A stretch of DNA of 60,000 bases, from NCBI GenBank assembly GCA_014529385.2, contig CM043942.1, positions 58,283,340-58,343,339 of the forward strand, in the 5' to 3' direction. Under the pieces are notes generated by a model. The model saw only the letters and a program-made list of their open reading frames with translations. It ran no database searches and was not told the DNA's origin. A program made the position numbers and the translations under genes. This stretch comes from Adiantum capillus-veneris (Eukaryota; Streptophyta; Polypodiopsida; Polypodiales; Pteridaceae). Shown piece by piece: positions 1 through 11,960 of the stretch (its first letter is position 1; each line of letters begins with the position of its first letter).

Positions 1-871
1 TTGTGGCATCAAGTACCTTGTTGCATGGACTATATACAAGCTCAATTCTTATGATGTTGAAAACTTGGCAAATGCAGTTATGGATTGTAATGCTATTTTA
101 GATGTTAAACTATGGCATGCATGTTTTTGGCAACTAAATTTTACCACGTTGTTGCATTTGTAAAAATCTCATATGGTTGTCTCTTTTCCCCCTTTAAAGG
201 TACCATCTAAGCATATTTATGAAGGATGTATTTTGAGAAAAGTACAACATTATAGATTTCCAAAACATGGTTCAAAGTAGGTTATTGCAAGTTGTAGCTT
301 GCTCATAGTGATGTTTGCAATATTGATGATTACTCATGGCATATATAGGTACATTTGCTTAAGGCCAAGTTCAAAGTACTTAAGTCGCTTAAACAGTTAT
401 TGTTATTGATTGAAAATGCATCTAGCTATATTATGGGCATCCTCTATTTTGATGGAGGGGGGAGTATATGTCAAAATAATTTGATGCAATTATGGCTGTT
501 TGTGGGATAAAACACCAATGTACATTGCCTTATACACCTCAACAAAACGGTATATTGAGAGGAAACATGGGTCAGTTATAGAGATGGCATGATTTAAAAA
601 GCCAATCTTTGCCATATGCTTTTTGGCTAGAGGTTTTTATGTGTGTTGCCCACTTAACAGGTGTCCCACCAAAGCTTTACAACCTATGACTCCATATGAG
701 GCATGGCAGGATAAGAAGATATTTAGTGGTCACTTGTGTGTTTTTGGCTGCTTAGCTTATACTCTAGTACTACAGCAACAACATATAAAATTGAATGATA
801 AACCTATCAAATGTATCTTTGTTGGTTACAATGTTGAGAGCAATGTTAGGATAAAATTAGTTACTAAGTAG
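1..871 (+). pseudogene. Ty1/copia pol relic (pre-integrase, integrase core)
   Basis: Decayed copia polyprotein fragment read left to right. Around 110-290 the translation matches the GAG-pre-integrase zinc domain (LWHACFWQLN, then YEGCILRK and RFPKHGSK). Near 330 there is a DDYS-like segment, near 455 a DGGG segment (the second integrase aspartate region), and at 492-554 MAVCGIKHQ followed by YTPQQNG, the hallmark copia integrase motif. From 623 an open frame continues with NRCPTKALQ, MTPYEAW, FGCLAY and KCIFVGY, the conserved C-terminal side of copia integrase. Several frame changes and stops separate these blocks, so it is dead. The left end lies outside the window and no LTR is seen. Confidence 0.85.
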
Positions 872-1394
872 TGAATAAAGTGGTGCACTTCATGGAGAGA
901 GATAAAACATATGAGAGAGAGAGAGAGATACCTGGTTCATCCAAGTGTTGTCTACGTCCACAAAAAAGCATCCACCCAATGGCTTTACGCTTCAAACTTC
1001 AAAAGTAATTTACAAAGGGCTTAGGAACCACCCTTAATGGTTGTCTTGCTTGATTCTTTCTCTATCTTGCTTCTTCTTGCTTTTACTTTTCTTGTGTAAA
1101 AGAGGCCTCCATTTATAGATGCAAATGAGCCTCTAAGGGATGCCTTCTCAACCATCCATGTGTAGACAAGTCCACCCAAAAATCAGTCACCGGCCATTGA
1201 ACGCTAGCCACTGGCCATTGATCACAAACCACTTGCCATGTGTCTGCCTCTACTGGCAATTTTTCATCCACTTTGAAGCCACCATCCGGCCAACATATTC
1301 TAGCAGAAAGGAATATTTTGGATATGAACTTTTGGTTTTTCAACGAGTGATTTTTAACACGCACAATGGCTTCTCCGCATAATGGGCGCCTTAC
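872..1394. other. no gene seen; short (GA)n near 914
   Basis: I see no convincing coding sequence here. The open frames overlap one another in all directions and have no recognisable motif. A short GA run lies near 914-928 and a TTTATAG sequence near 1112. Confidence 0.4.
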
Positions 1395-1955
1395 AGAAGA
1401 TGGCAAGTTTAAGCATTGAACTCGTTGGATTTGCACTCCATAGCCAAGAGTGTTGGTGTAGGCTCTCAACCTCTACTTGCTTGGAGAAGGAGAGGGAGCT
1501 CTTGCACTTTGCACAATGCACAATGAGAGTGTGTGTGAGTGTGTGTGGGAGAGTATACCCCCTAAGCAACCCCCTAGCTTTCTTTGGTCGACCCCCCCCT
1601 GTAGCCCATGCTTGAAGCTCATTGGACGCCTCTAGGCCTAGCCAATCACAAGCAGGAGGCATTACATGCAACAAGGGTAACCTTGGGACAAGTGTCCCCC
1701 TTTTCCCTTTGAGAGAGAGGACTTGATAAATGCGAAGACAATTAATTAAATCTCCCAAATTATCATTGGACCCCTTGGGTGGCCAACCAATAGGCTTCAG
1801 GCACACCATGAGGGCAATATGAGGAGGAACTTGAGAAGTGTCCCGTTTTCTTTCTTTGTACCAAGCATGCCCTGTGTGAGTGTATGGGTGTTCTCTTTCA
1901 TCTAGGGCTCGCCCCCTCCTTGTAGAGATTGAATCTTGACTTTTGACACCTCAAG
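1395..1955 (+). repeat. dispersed repeat, copy A (second copy at 51053-51615)
   Basis: This stretch aligns by eye along its whole length with 51053-51615 in the same orientation. Shared blocks in order are GAAGATGGCAAG, CCAAGAGTGTTGGTGTAGGC, a GT-rich segment, GAGAGTATACCCCC, AGCCAATCACA, TCATTGGACCCC, ATGAGGGCAA and AGGGCTCGCCCCCC. The copies differ by many substitutions and small indels. No ORF is conserved between them, so this is probably a non-coding interspersed element or LTR fragment rather than a gene. Confidence 0.8.
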
Positions 1956-2210
1956 CCCCTCAAGCTTAGGCCCAGTTCCCACCACAAGCTTCGCCCTTAA
2001 GCAGTTCAAGCTTGGGTTGGGTTCTCACCTCAAGTGCAGCCCTCAAGCATCTCAATCATCAAGAACCCTCAAGCACCTTAGTTATCAAGCATGACAAGCA
2101 CCTCAAGCACCTTAATCTTGGGCTGGGTTCCCACCTCAAGCTCAGCCCTAGCTTACCTAAGGTCAAGGTCTTCAATGAAGCTAACCCTAAGGTCTTATGC
2201 TCCATTGGTT
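1938..2210. repeat. degenerate CTCAAGC-rich low-complexity stretch
   Basis: CTCAAGC and CAAGCACCT recur irregularly, interleaved with two longer similar phrases (TTGGGTTGGGTTCTCACCTCAAG and TTGGGCTGGGTTCCCACCTCAAG). This looks like a decayed minisatellite. Confidence 0.55.
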
Positions 2211-2214
2211 AGCC

Positions 2215-3150
2215 TTGCTCTTTGATAGACCATCTCTCATTTGGGCCCCTTTACCATTGGCCCCGTGTTGAGATAGATCTATAAGCACATAAGCACATGT
2301 CTATATCTTAACCCTTGTTCCCATTTATTCTGCCACATTAAATGATCAATTTAATATGAGAAGATTGGTTAGATATTTATGACAGTTTAGCACTATAGAA
2401 TGCACGGGTTTTGTAACCGAGGGTCGTATCGCCCCCCTTGGCATACTAGAGACTCTTCAACTTCTTTTCCCTTGTACTTTTGTGACTTTTGTATCATATT
2501 ACTATACATAACATGAAGGGGAGAAAATTTTCACTATAGAATATGCATTAAAAAAGAGCATTTAACAATTTTCTCTCTCTTGAAATTTCCTATTACGATA
2601 GGAGAGAGATAGAGACATGTGCAATTGTCATGGAACCTTGCAACAAGTTTCTAGTAATCTCAAGGGGAGAGTGATAGAGAAAGAGAAGGCCAATTTTAAA
2701 GAAATGAAAGGAGGAGAGGAAAATAGAGGAGATTAGCAATGAGAGAACGACGGAGAGTGAGAGAAAATGGCCCATGAGCAATAACTCAAAAACTCAAGAG
2801 AATGCTCATACAACTAGATGATGAGAATGAGGGGAAGAGGGTCACCTTTATAGTAATAAAGGTGGCATAGAGAAATAGAGGGTGCCCTATTTAGGGATGC
2901 TCTAACTCTCATAAATCTACTATATCCTCAAAATAATGATGTGGCATATGAAACTAATAAATGAGCGATGTTAACTAAACATATGCCACATTGGCTAAAA
3001 AGCTAATAAATGGGCAAAAATGCAAATACATAGTCATTCTGCCATACAATCATGTTGTGTAATGCCACCATCTCATGATGATATATTTTGAACACTCCTC
3101 TTTAGCGCCAGATGTGTTGTGCAACTCCATATCACTAAATAAGATAATCT
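2215..3150. other. no gene seen
   Basis: AT-leaning sequence with scattered GAGAGA. No motif-bearing ORF is found on either strand. Confidence 0.4.
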
Positions 3151-3154
3151 AGTT

Positions 3155-4010
3155 TATGTTGTGGTAGAGGCTTGGTGAGAAGATAATGCACTTTAGGCCT
3201 AGGTGGAGGCTTGCTAAGAAGATCTGCAAGATTGTTAATGGTGGGAAAAAACTCTAAGCTAATATAACCATGCTCAATGTAATTATAAATAAAGTGGTCA
3301 TGAACATCATTGTGTTTAGTCCACCCATGAACAAAGAATATGTGCTAAAGAAATAGCACTCTAAAAATCTAAATAAATAGTGGTAGGGGATGAAGGTGCA
3401 ATCCATAAGCTGTTGGAATTAGGGTTGATGAAAAAGCTCAAGGCACGCAAGAGAGAGAGTATCGCTTATTGCACAAATAAAAAGATAATTTAGCCCTAGA
3501 GTGATGGGCATATATACAACGCATGGAGGTCCTAATGAGGGGAAAATTTCCCGACAATCCTAACACTCATCACTACAACATGTATGGTAATAAATCCCCC
3601 AGGGAATGATGCCATGACCAAGAGCTAGCAAATAGAGTATAGGAAAGTTCCATGCTCTGATGACATGATCAATCCTCAAAGGGAAACAAGCCCAAAGCTT
3701 TGCAGAAAGCTTTGAAGTTCACAAGGCAATACTTTTGTGAATAGGTTATCCTATGTCGGCACATAAGACAAGTTGATCTATATATTTGACATAGCGATAA
3801 TGCATCTATGTTCTTTGGTGAGTATGACAAACTAGGTTCCTTGAAACTACCAGTGTGTTTATGGCTATCAATGTAGATGATGTTGGCAGTGTCTTGTCCA
3901 ACGCCCAAATCAGACATTAGGTGTCTACGCCATACACACTCAACCATAGATGTAAGGACTTCCTTGTACTCAGCTTCACAATTGGAAGTGGCCACAGTTG
4001 TTGCTTGCTC
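3155..4010 (-). pseudogene. Ty1/copia RNase H relic (two partial segments)
   Basis: On the minus strand 3830-4010 encodes the central copia RNase H motif: VATSNCEAEYKEVL, then VECVWRRHLMSDLGVGQDT and IYIDS. A second segment at 3160-3410 gives TTIYLDF, SAISLA, WTKHNDVHDHF, EHGYISLEF and NNLADLLSKP, the conserved C-terminal side of copia RNase H. Between them lies unrelated sequence of about 400 bp. They could be one element broken by an insertion or two fragments. The order on the minus strand is collinear with a real RNase H, which favours one interrupted copy. No LTR is seen. Confidence 0.8.
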
Positions 4011-4168
4011 AACCATGATATGCATGAACCGCCAAGCGTGAACAAAAACCACTTGTGGACACTTGTGTTCACAAGTGCAAGCACAAGACCGGACCCAACC
4101 GGCCTCTACGCCAGGACCGTGTACGCCGAACTTGTTACGTGGAGTGAACATGGGGCACCACCTAGCTT

Positions 4169-4341
4169 TGAGCGGCTAGGATGCAAACAGCAGCGGTACA
4201 AATAACACTAATCACCTCACACCGCAGAGAGAGAGAGAGAGACGAAGACGAAGATGGTGAAAACCCCTCGGGATGTGAGGGAAAACTTGATGCAAGGTGG
4301 TATTTACAGAAACCTTTGTTTTGGCGAGGTGGAGATCGTGG

Positions 4342-4423
<82 letters not shown>

Positions 4424-5058
4424 TATAGTGCAATCTCTAGGGAAAATTTACATGTGCGGAGTTCCCACTCCTGTGCGTAGCGACCCTTGGACTCAGTGTG
4501 TGTGCATAGCTTCCTTCTCAGGTGCTGACCCCCCAAAAGTGACCTTTCAATGCTCTTTTATAGGTGCAGGATTGCTTAGTTTAGGATAATATGAGTAGGC
4601 TTAGGCCCTAATCAAGAGAGACAAAGCAAGGAACCGGGTCCCAGATGGTTGACCCATGCTTTGTTTTAGGAGAATTTTAAAATGGTATCTCCTAGGTGGG
4701 CCTTTGTGACCATCACCTAGAGAGAGGTGGCAATATACAAATGATTTTTCACACAAGGTTTTGTCTTGAAAAAGGAAAATGGATTACCCTACGGATGTTT
4801 ACTGGGGAGATGCGTCGTGGACGAGATGTCGATGAATCGCGGGCTTTGCTGGTGCATCGGTGTAGCACATTCGTCAATTACGAGGCTGGTCGGGGCATGC
4901 CTTTGGTGTCATTTCTTGATTCGTCCTCACCATCACATGATTTTGTCATTCTTCTTCATTGTTTGGGTGTCGATGTCGAGCTCCTTCGGTCTTTTCTTCT
5001 TGTCCGTGTGTATGGCATGCATGTGTTTTTTTGAATGTGTGTGTGAGTGTGTATGTGC

Positions 5059-5120
<62 letters not shown>

Positions 5121-5290
5121 GGTAAAAGAGAGAGTAGGGCTGTGTATGTAAGTGTGTGTGTGTAAGTTTGTGTGGGTGTGTGTGTCACGTGTGTGTGTGT
5201 GTGTGTGGGTGCGTGTGTGTGTTTAAGGTAAGAGAGAGGGTGGGCTAAAATTACTCAGAGAACGAGAGAGAGAGAGAGAGAGAGAGAAAA
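4169..5290 (+). repeat. 1.1-kb repeat R1, copy 1
   Basis: This block recurs at 7044-8105 and, without its left third, at 8876-9480. It starts with GCTAGGATGCAAACAGC and contains a (GA)n tract (4347-4420), a conserved core with GCTGACCCCCC, TTTAGGATAAT and GGTCCCAGATGGTTGACCC, then a (GT)n tract (5058-5118) and a final (GA)n. An open frame of 112 codons (GTG first codon, 4696-5034) is the same length in copies 1 and 2, but roughly 20 residues differ, so it does not look selected. This is probably a non-coding repeat, an LTR or a segmental duplicate. Confidence 0.8.
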
Positions 5291-5960
5291 TTATCTCAAA
5301 GCTGTCAAACCTAATTTACTAATTTTCCCCTTTAATTTATCCTTAAAAATAGGATTTTTTTTACTAAAATAATTAGCTAAACCAATTTTTTGTGGCTAAG
5401 CTAACTATCATAGCTTTCTAATGATGTATTCTAACTCTAGAAATTATCCCAAAGCTTTCTAATCTAATTTACTAATTTTCCCCTTAAATTTACCTTCAAA
5501 AACAGGGTTTTTTGACTAAGATAATTATCTAAACCAATTTTTTGTGGCTAAGCTAATTATCATAACTTTTTAATGATATATTTTAACTTTGAAAATTATC
5601 TTAAAGCTATCTAATCTAATTTAATAATTTCCAACTTTAATTTACCTTCAAAAACATGTTTTTTTGACTAAGAGAATTAGCTAAATTAATTTTTTGTGGC
5701 TAAGCTAATTATCACCGCTTCTTTAACATGTAAACTAACTTTGATAAATAGCACATACTTATATCTTACATGTTTTTCTATTTTCCCCCTTTAATTTATG
5801 GCTAAAATTAGTCTAATCTAACTTAGATAAATAGCTATACTATTTTTCTAACCTCAAGATAATTATCACGGCTTCTTTAACATGTAAACTAGCTCTAATA
5901 AATAGCACATAATTATCTAACATGTTTTTCTAATTTCCCCTTTAATTTATGACTAAAAAT
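5289..5960. repeat. AT-rich tandem repeat, about 153-bp unit, 4+ copies
   Basis: Units begin with AATTATC[TC]CAAAGCT at 5289, 5442 and 5594, giving periods of 153 and 152. The next landmark (TATCAC[CG]GCTTCTTTAACATG) recurs at 5710 and 5864, a period of 154. Each unit carries TTTTCCCCTTTAATTTA and the phrase TTTTTTGTGGCTAAGCTAA. Copies are diverged by roughly 10-30%. Confidence 0.8.
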
Positions 5961-7043
5961 AATTAATTTTAGCTTAATTAAATATTTATATTAATTATTT
6001 ATTGATGAGTAATTTACCTCATGTTTTTAACAATATTTTCTAATTTTGATAATTTTTAGCTAATTAAATAGATTTTCCATCAATTTTTTATTAAAGATGA
6101 CTAAGTTTTGCATAATTAATTGTAGAAATTAATGAAAAAATGAAGAGATAATTTCTCTAGCATCTTGACAGTCTAATACAGCTTTGATAATTATCTTATA
6201 TTAATCTAAGTTTAATTAGTATAATTACTATTAATTTATGACTAAACATATTAATTTCATTCCTAATATAGCTTAATAATTAATTAGATTAATATCCCTA
6301 ATCTAAGTTAAGTAATCAACAAAGTATTAAGAATTAAGAGAGTAATTTAGAGTGTAATTAAGTTTAATCTTCTTAATTGATTGGATTAATTAAGAAAATA
6401 TAGGTAAAATTAGCATAATTTTGCTAATTAAAAAGGATTAATTTAATTACCGTGGAATAAGTTTTTTCTCTCTAGTGATTTTTGAGTAGAGTTCTCTCTA
6501 GGTAAGAGAGAAATGGCCAAGACTCTGAGTCTGAATTTTTTTGTGAAGGGGAGGGGCCTATTTATATGTTTTTAGGACTCCTAGGTCGCTTCTAGCAGTT
6601 ACTTGCACCTCAAGCCAGCCCCGAGCCTTCCCCTAGCACCACCTGCTGCTAAATCCAGCCTGGGCAACTTCATCATTGCCCCAGATAGCCCCCCAGATAC
6701 ACAAAATTGATTTTTGCTTTTTTTTTAACCTTTTCATGATTAATTTTGAAAATATCTGTAATTATTTGTACATATCTAGGAACTTTAGGATAAAAGTATT
6801 TTGCAGTAATGATTACTAAAACCTTACAATTTATTTAATTAAATTAATCCACAATGTAAACTTTCAGAGCCCATAACTATGTCAGTTTCTATTGGAATTC
6901 AGTTCTGAAAATTTCTAACCATAGTAAATTCATGATTACGATCCAAAAAATCCAATATTTGCCATGGTTGGACAATTCTACATTGTTTTCTTAACAAACA
7001 GATTAATTTGATTATGCTTTGTACAATTTCTAAGGTTTCAGAA
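5960..7043. other. AT-rich spacer, no gene seen
   Basis: Very AT-rich to about 6470, then a more GC-rich part with CCTATTTATATG near 6558. No ORF with a recognisable product. Confidence 0.4.
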
Positions 7044-7097
7044 GCTAGGACGCGAACAGCAACGGTACAAATAACACTAATCACAACATACCGCACA

Positions 7098-7158
<61 letters not shown>

Positions 7159-7916
7159 GTAGACAAAGATGATGAAAATCCCTCGGGATGTGAGGGAAAA
7201 CTTGATGCAAGGTGGTATTTACAGAAACCTTTTTTGGTGAGATGGAGATCGTGGTGATAGAGAGAGAGAGAGAGAGAACCTATAGTGCGTTCTCTAGGGA
7301 AAATTCACATGTGCGGAGTTCCCACTCCTGTGCGTAGCGACCCTTGGACTCAGTGTGTGTGCATAGCTTCCTTCTCAGGTGCTGACCCCCCAATAGTGAC
7401 CTCTCAATGCTCTTTTATAGGTGCGGGCTTACTTAGTTTAGGATATTATAATTAGGCTTAGGCCCTAATCAAGAGAGACAAAGCAAGGAACCGGGTCCCA
7501 GATGGTTGACCCCTGCTTTGGTTTAGGAGAATTTTAAAATAGTATCTCGTGAGTGGGCCTTTGTGACCATTACTTAGAGAGAGGTGGCAATATACAAATG
7601 ATTTTTCACACAAGGTTTTGTCTTGAAAAAGGAAAATGGATTACCTTACAGATGTTTACTGTGGAGATGCGTCATGGACGAGATGTCGATGAATCGCAGG
7701 ATTTGCTGGTGCATCGGTGTAGTGCGTTCGTCACTTCCGAGGCTGGTCGAGGCATTCCTTCAGCGTCATTTCTTGATTCATCGTCACCATCGCATGATTT
7801 TGTCATTCTTCTTCGTTGTTTGGGCATCGATGTCGAGCTCCTTCTATCTTTTCTTCTTGTGCGTGCATATGGCATGCCTTTGTTTGTTTGAATGTGTGTG
7901 TGAGTGTGTATGTGCT

Positions 7917-7964
<48 letters not shown>

Positions 7965-8070
7965 GTAAAAGAGAGAGTAGGGCTATGTATGTGTGTGTGT
8001 GTGTGTGTGTGTGTGGGTGTGTGTGTGTGTTTAAGGTAAGAGAGAGGGTGGGCTAAAATTACTCAGAGAA

Positions 8071-8105
<35 letters not shown>
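7044..8105 (+). repeat. 1.1-kb repeat R1, copy 2
   Basis: Full-length second copy, starting GCTAGGACGCGAACAGC. It differs from copy 1 by point changes and by microsatellite length: here an (AC)n-(GA)n compound tract at 7093-7157, (GT)n at 7918-7955 and 7988-8030, and a final (GA)n at 8078-8104. The ends match copy 1 within a few bases. Confidence 0.8.
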
Positions 8106-8107
<2 letters not shown>

Positions 8108-8229
8108 TTTGCTATGTTAGATTCCCAGTCTGCCAACACCAAAAAGCAGGATGGGATCCTTGACAGGTCTCTAGGCCTAATAAAAATCATAGTCTCTAAA
8201 CTAGAAGAATCCATGGAATATACCTTTAC

Positions 8230-8680
8230 CATTGACAATGGTTTGAGTTTATAGCCCTATACGGAGACCTCGTCCTGTCTCACAGTGGAAACAGGACAAT
8301 TTTTTGAGCTTACTAAAACTATTTCGGCCCTATAACTTCCACCATTTAGACTACAGTTTCCTTAACCAACGCTTTTTTCCTCCTAACATATGTGAGGACA
8401 CAGCCGCCACTAGTGGACTCCTCTTCCAAGTGGAGAAGTTTTCTATACATTTTTAGTGTGCGAGAATGGATAGTTACTTAACTAATCAGGTCCACCCATC
8501 CATGATTGACAACCTTATTCAATCCCCACTTACGACCCCGCACTCACATATGATACTTTGTTGTTTAATTACTACCACGTTCTTACCACAATTAAAATAA
8601 TGATTCCTTTTATCTTTCGTAACAGAATTTCATTAAAACAGCCCTTGAAAGCAGTATTGAAAACAATCTTTTAGCAAACA
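8230..8680. repeat. old LTR fragment related to the 30787-33571 LTR family
   Basis: Blocks shared in the same order with 31056-31330 are GAGACCTCG, a TTATAAC-type phrase, GGTCCACCC/GGACCACCC, CCCCAC, CCCACACTCACA-like, TTAATTACTACCAC and ACAGCCCTT..A..A.TATTG. Identity is low but collinear over more than 400 bp. It is best read as a diverged piece of a relative of the chromovirus LTR further along this window. Confidence 0.55.
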
Positions 8681-8875
8681 GACATCTTTAGACTTAAGAC
8701 AAGGTACTGTCAATCTGAAGTAACTCTGACCAGTACTGGCTTGTCTCAAGATCACCTATACAGGGTGAAAGAACGGCGCCCATTCCTTTTTTATATAAAC
8801 CGGGATGGAAAAAGTCATCACCCAAAATCCGAGCGCCCATACGCCAACCGGTTTACCATTCCTCTAGGATAAAAA

Positions 8876-9476
8876 CTGATAGTGACCTCTCAATGCTCTT
8901 TTATAGGTGCATGCCTGCTTAGTTTAGGATAATATGATTAGGCTTAGGCCCTAATCAGGAGAGACAAAGCAAGAAGTCAGGTCCCAGATGGTTGACCCCT
9001 GCTTTGTTTTAGGACAATTTTAAAATGGTATCTCCTAGGTGGGCCTTTGTGACCATCACTAGAGAGAGGTGGCAATATAAAAATGATTTTTTACCAGGTT
9101 TTGTCTTGAAAACGGAAAATGGATTACCCTATGGATGTTTACTACGGAGATGCATCATGGACGAGATGCCGGTGAATCGCGGGCTTTGCTAGTGCATCGG
9201 TGTAACGCATTCGTCACTTCCGAGGCTGGTCAAGGCATGCCTTTGGTGTCATTTCTTGATTCGTCATCACCATCAGGTGATTTTGTTGTTCTTCTTCGTT
9301 GTTTGGGCGTCGATGTCGAGCTCCTTCGGTCTTTTCTTCTTGTGTGTGTGTATGGCATGCGTATGTTTGTTTGAATGTGTACGTGAGTGTGTATGTGCTT
9401 GTGAGTGTGTGTGTGTGTGTGGGTGCATGTGTGTGTTTAAGGTAAGAGAGAGGGTGGGTGAAATTACTCAGAGAAC

Positions 9477-9480
<4 letters not shown>
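8876..9480 (+). repeat. 1.1-kb repeat R1, copy 3 (5'-truncated)
   Basis: Begins inside the unit at GATAGTGACCTCTCAATGCTC, which corresponds to about 4538 of copy 1, and runs through the conserved core to the (GT)n/(GA)n end. A small deletion near 9085 breaks the frame that is open in copies 1 and 2. Confidence 0.75.
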
Positions 9481-9508
<28 letters not shown>

Positions 9509-9520
9509 GAAGGTATGAGG

Positions 9521-9575
<55 letters not shown>

Positions 9576-9624
9576 GGGGGGGGGGGGGGGGGGGGGGGGG
9601 AGTGTGTGTGGGTGTGTTTGGGGG

Positions 9625-9670
<46 letters not shown>

Positions 9671-9701
9671 GAATATTGCGCCTTCTTGGGCTGCCAACAC
9701 A

Positions 9702-9753
<52 letters not shown>

Positions 9754-9774
9754 TGGATGGCGGCCCTTCCGGAT

Positions 9775-9837
<63 letters not shown>

Positions 9838-9840
9838 TTG
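9475..9840. repeat. compound microsatellite cluster (GA)n, (GT)n, G-run
   Basis: Successive tracts: (GA)n about 9476-9510, (GT)n 9525-9572, an uninterrupted G-run of about 26 at 9575-9600, (GA)n 9630-9668, (GA)n 9704-9746 and (GA)n 9781-9834. All long frames through here code only for dipeptide repeats and are not genes. Confidence 0.9.
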
Positions 9841-10139
9841 GCCGCTTGCGGTGATCATGGAGGAGAGAGAGAGAGAGAGGGAGGTTGATAATGGAGGAGA
9901 GCGGGAGGGTTGTGCCAAAGTGGGGGACGGCCTCTCAGTTGACGAACGAGCGTGAGGGGGGTTGGCAGCGACAGCCTGCGATCGAGAGGAAAGAAAAAAA
10001 TGTTTTTTTTGTTTATTATAAGCTCTCGGAATGATGGGGTTTGTTCCTATGGCTTTGGCTTTTTAAAGCTGGCCGTCAGTGTATCATAACAATTAGTCTA
10101 ATTCGTGTCCAAAAAAACACGCAAATCTAGTGGCAATGA
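9841..10139. other. no gene seen
   Basis: Short GA-rich tail of the microsatellite cluster, then unremarkable sequence. Confidence 0.35.
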
Positions 10140-11960
10140 TCTCCCCTTAGGATAAAACAACCCAAGATGTAAAGTGTCACTGAAGTAGCAAAAGATCCTC
10201 TTAATGGCCTGTCAATGCTTAGACCTTGGGCTATGCTTAAAGTTTTTCACCTGTGAGATTGCAAATTGAATATCCTATCTTGCTTAACACAAAGCAATCC
10301 CTCCATCACATTGCTTAAACTATATGTCCAAGTAATGACGCAGAAGCCCCAAGTTTTTCATCTTGAAAGTGAAATTTTATTCAGTTACAAAATCCTGGTT
10401 TAACCTAATGAATGTTAGCTTTCTCATACCAAGCATGGGGGGACTCCTTCAACCCATACAATGCTTTGTTACATTTGCACAATTTATTTTCTTGTCCTTT
10501 CTTGACAAAACCACAAGGGTGCATTACAAATACTTCCTCAAATATACGACCATTCAATAAAGTGATAGCAATATTTTATTGATGTACATTCCATCCAAAA
10601 TGAGTTGCCAATGCACATAGAAAATAAACAGTAGTCATATGAAAAGTGGGAGCAAAAGTCTCTTCATAGTCAATGCCATTTTGTTGTGCATAAGCTTTTT
10701 GTTGTACAAAAGCTTACATAGCCCACGACAAAAGATTTCAAATGCAACAATTTCACCACCAAAACTAAGATTATGAAATGTACATCTTTCATCCACAAAT
10801 TTGACAATAAAAGCAAGTCTTGCAAGTGTGGATACATACAAAATGTTCTTACAACACCCACCAACGAACTAGCACGTTGGAGCTTTTGATATTGTAATTT
10901 ATGTCACATTGGTAGACTCGTTTGAGTCCTTGGTAGAATCACTATCATAGTTATCCTCATCAAGCTTGCATTTTCATTTGTTTGTTTATAAGTTGTTGCC
11001 TTTGTCTTCAAATTTACAATCCCTAGATAAATGGCCATGCTTTCCATTGTTGTAACAATGGCTCTAGGATTACTTTTTAGTTTTTGAAGTAGCATGTGCC
11101 AATTCATCAATTCTAAAAACTCAAAACTTGCCTTGGGAAACTTCCTCGTGAATGATAAAAGACTTGAGATCATCAAAATCAAGCTTTTCCTTCCTGATCT
11201 ACAAGTGTAATGTCCTTGCCACCATTTTGTAGTCCTCCAGCAACTTCATAAATACCAAGGTAGCTAACTGAATACTAGTCAATACAATTTCCATAGCCAA
11301 GAGTTGAGCATGGATGACCTTTGCCTTCATAAAAAATGGCTACTTGGAAGTTCATGCTTCAAAATTGATGGAAAACAATTGCCCAAGTATACTACAAGAG
11401 AGATTTCCTTTGTGAGTTTGAATAATGATTGGCATCACCTTTGCATTACTCACATCCTAATCAATGCATGATTGAATAAACTCTTCATCTTAAAGTTGAT
11501 TCCACCTATTCTGTGTTCGGGAAAAATCTGTTTTCCAAACACACAAATTTGCTTTCCTTGAGTTTGCCAAGAGGAAATTTTAGAAAATTAAGGGTATTTT
11601 TTGGGTTTTTACACTATTTTTCTCTATTTTGGGGCGGATTTTCTCCTTTTCCCCTTGCCCTCAACCGGAATTTTTTAAATTGGAAATGACACGATATTAA
11701 GCTGAGACACATTTTTCCCGAACAATACACCTAGTGTTGCCACACCTCACGGGTCTTGTCTTTGCATCATCAACGATGTCCCACAAGCCTTTATGTAGGA
11801 ACCACAAATCCATGATCAATTTCCAATGAGCATAGTTATCTTTAATTTCTTTGTCGCTAGCGTAAGAACACGGGAAAGGACAAAATATTGATCAACTTCT
11901 AATGAGCATAGTTGTCTTTAGTTTTTTTGTCGCTAGTGTAAGAACATGGGGAACCATCTC
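10140..11960 (-). pseudogene. Ty1/copia gag-pol relic with internal deletion
   Basis: Read on the minus strand from right to left. The gag N-terminal motif YAHWKLIMDLWFLHKGLWDIVD lies about 11760-11850. A gag zinc knuckle at about 11030-11075 has its second cysteine replaced (CYNNGKHGHLSRDC). A KNxLxSVxxLA-like motif (KNILYVSTLARLAFIV) lies near 10840. The RT N-terminal half at 10200-10690 has IDYEETFAP, LLNGRIFEEVFVMHPCGFV, CNKALYGLKE and AWYEK. Integrase is absent between the pre-protease block and RT, so there is a large deletion. The gag start region is also duplicated in tandem (11814-11889 and 11890-11960, period about 76). Many stops; inactive. Confidence 0.8.

Noticed and set aside
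1113-1809. Overlapping ORFs of 77-151 codons
   Set aside because: They cover a dispersed non-coding repeat and are not kept in its second copy.
2593-2781. 62-codon minus ORF, possible membrane peptide
   Set aside because: Hydrophobic only because of GA/CT-rich bias; no conservation visible.
4696-5034. 112-codon ORF conserved in R1 copies 1 and 2
   Set aside because: It starts with GTG, not ATG, differs mainly at residue-changing positions and is broken in copy 3.
9214-9955. Long ORFs on both strands (up to 234 codons)
   Set aside because: They encode only SL, RE, CV and HT dipeptide repeats from the microsatellites.
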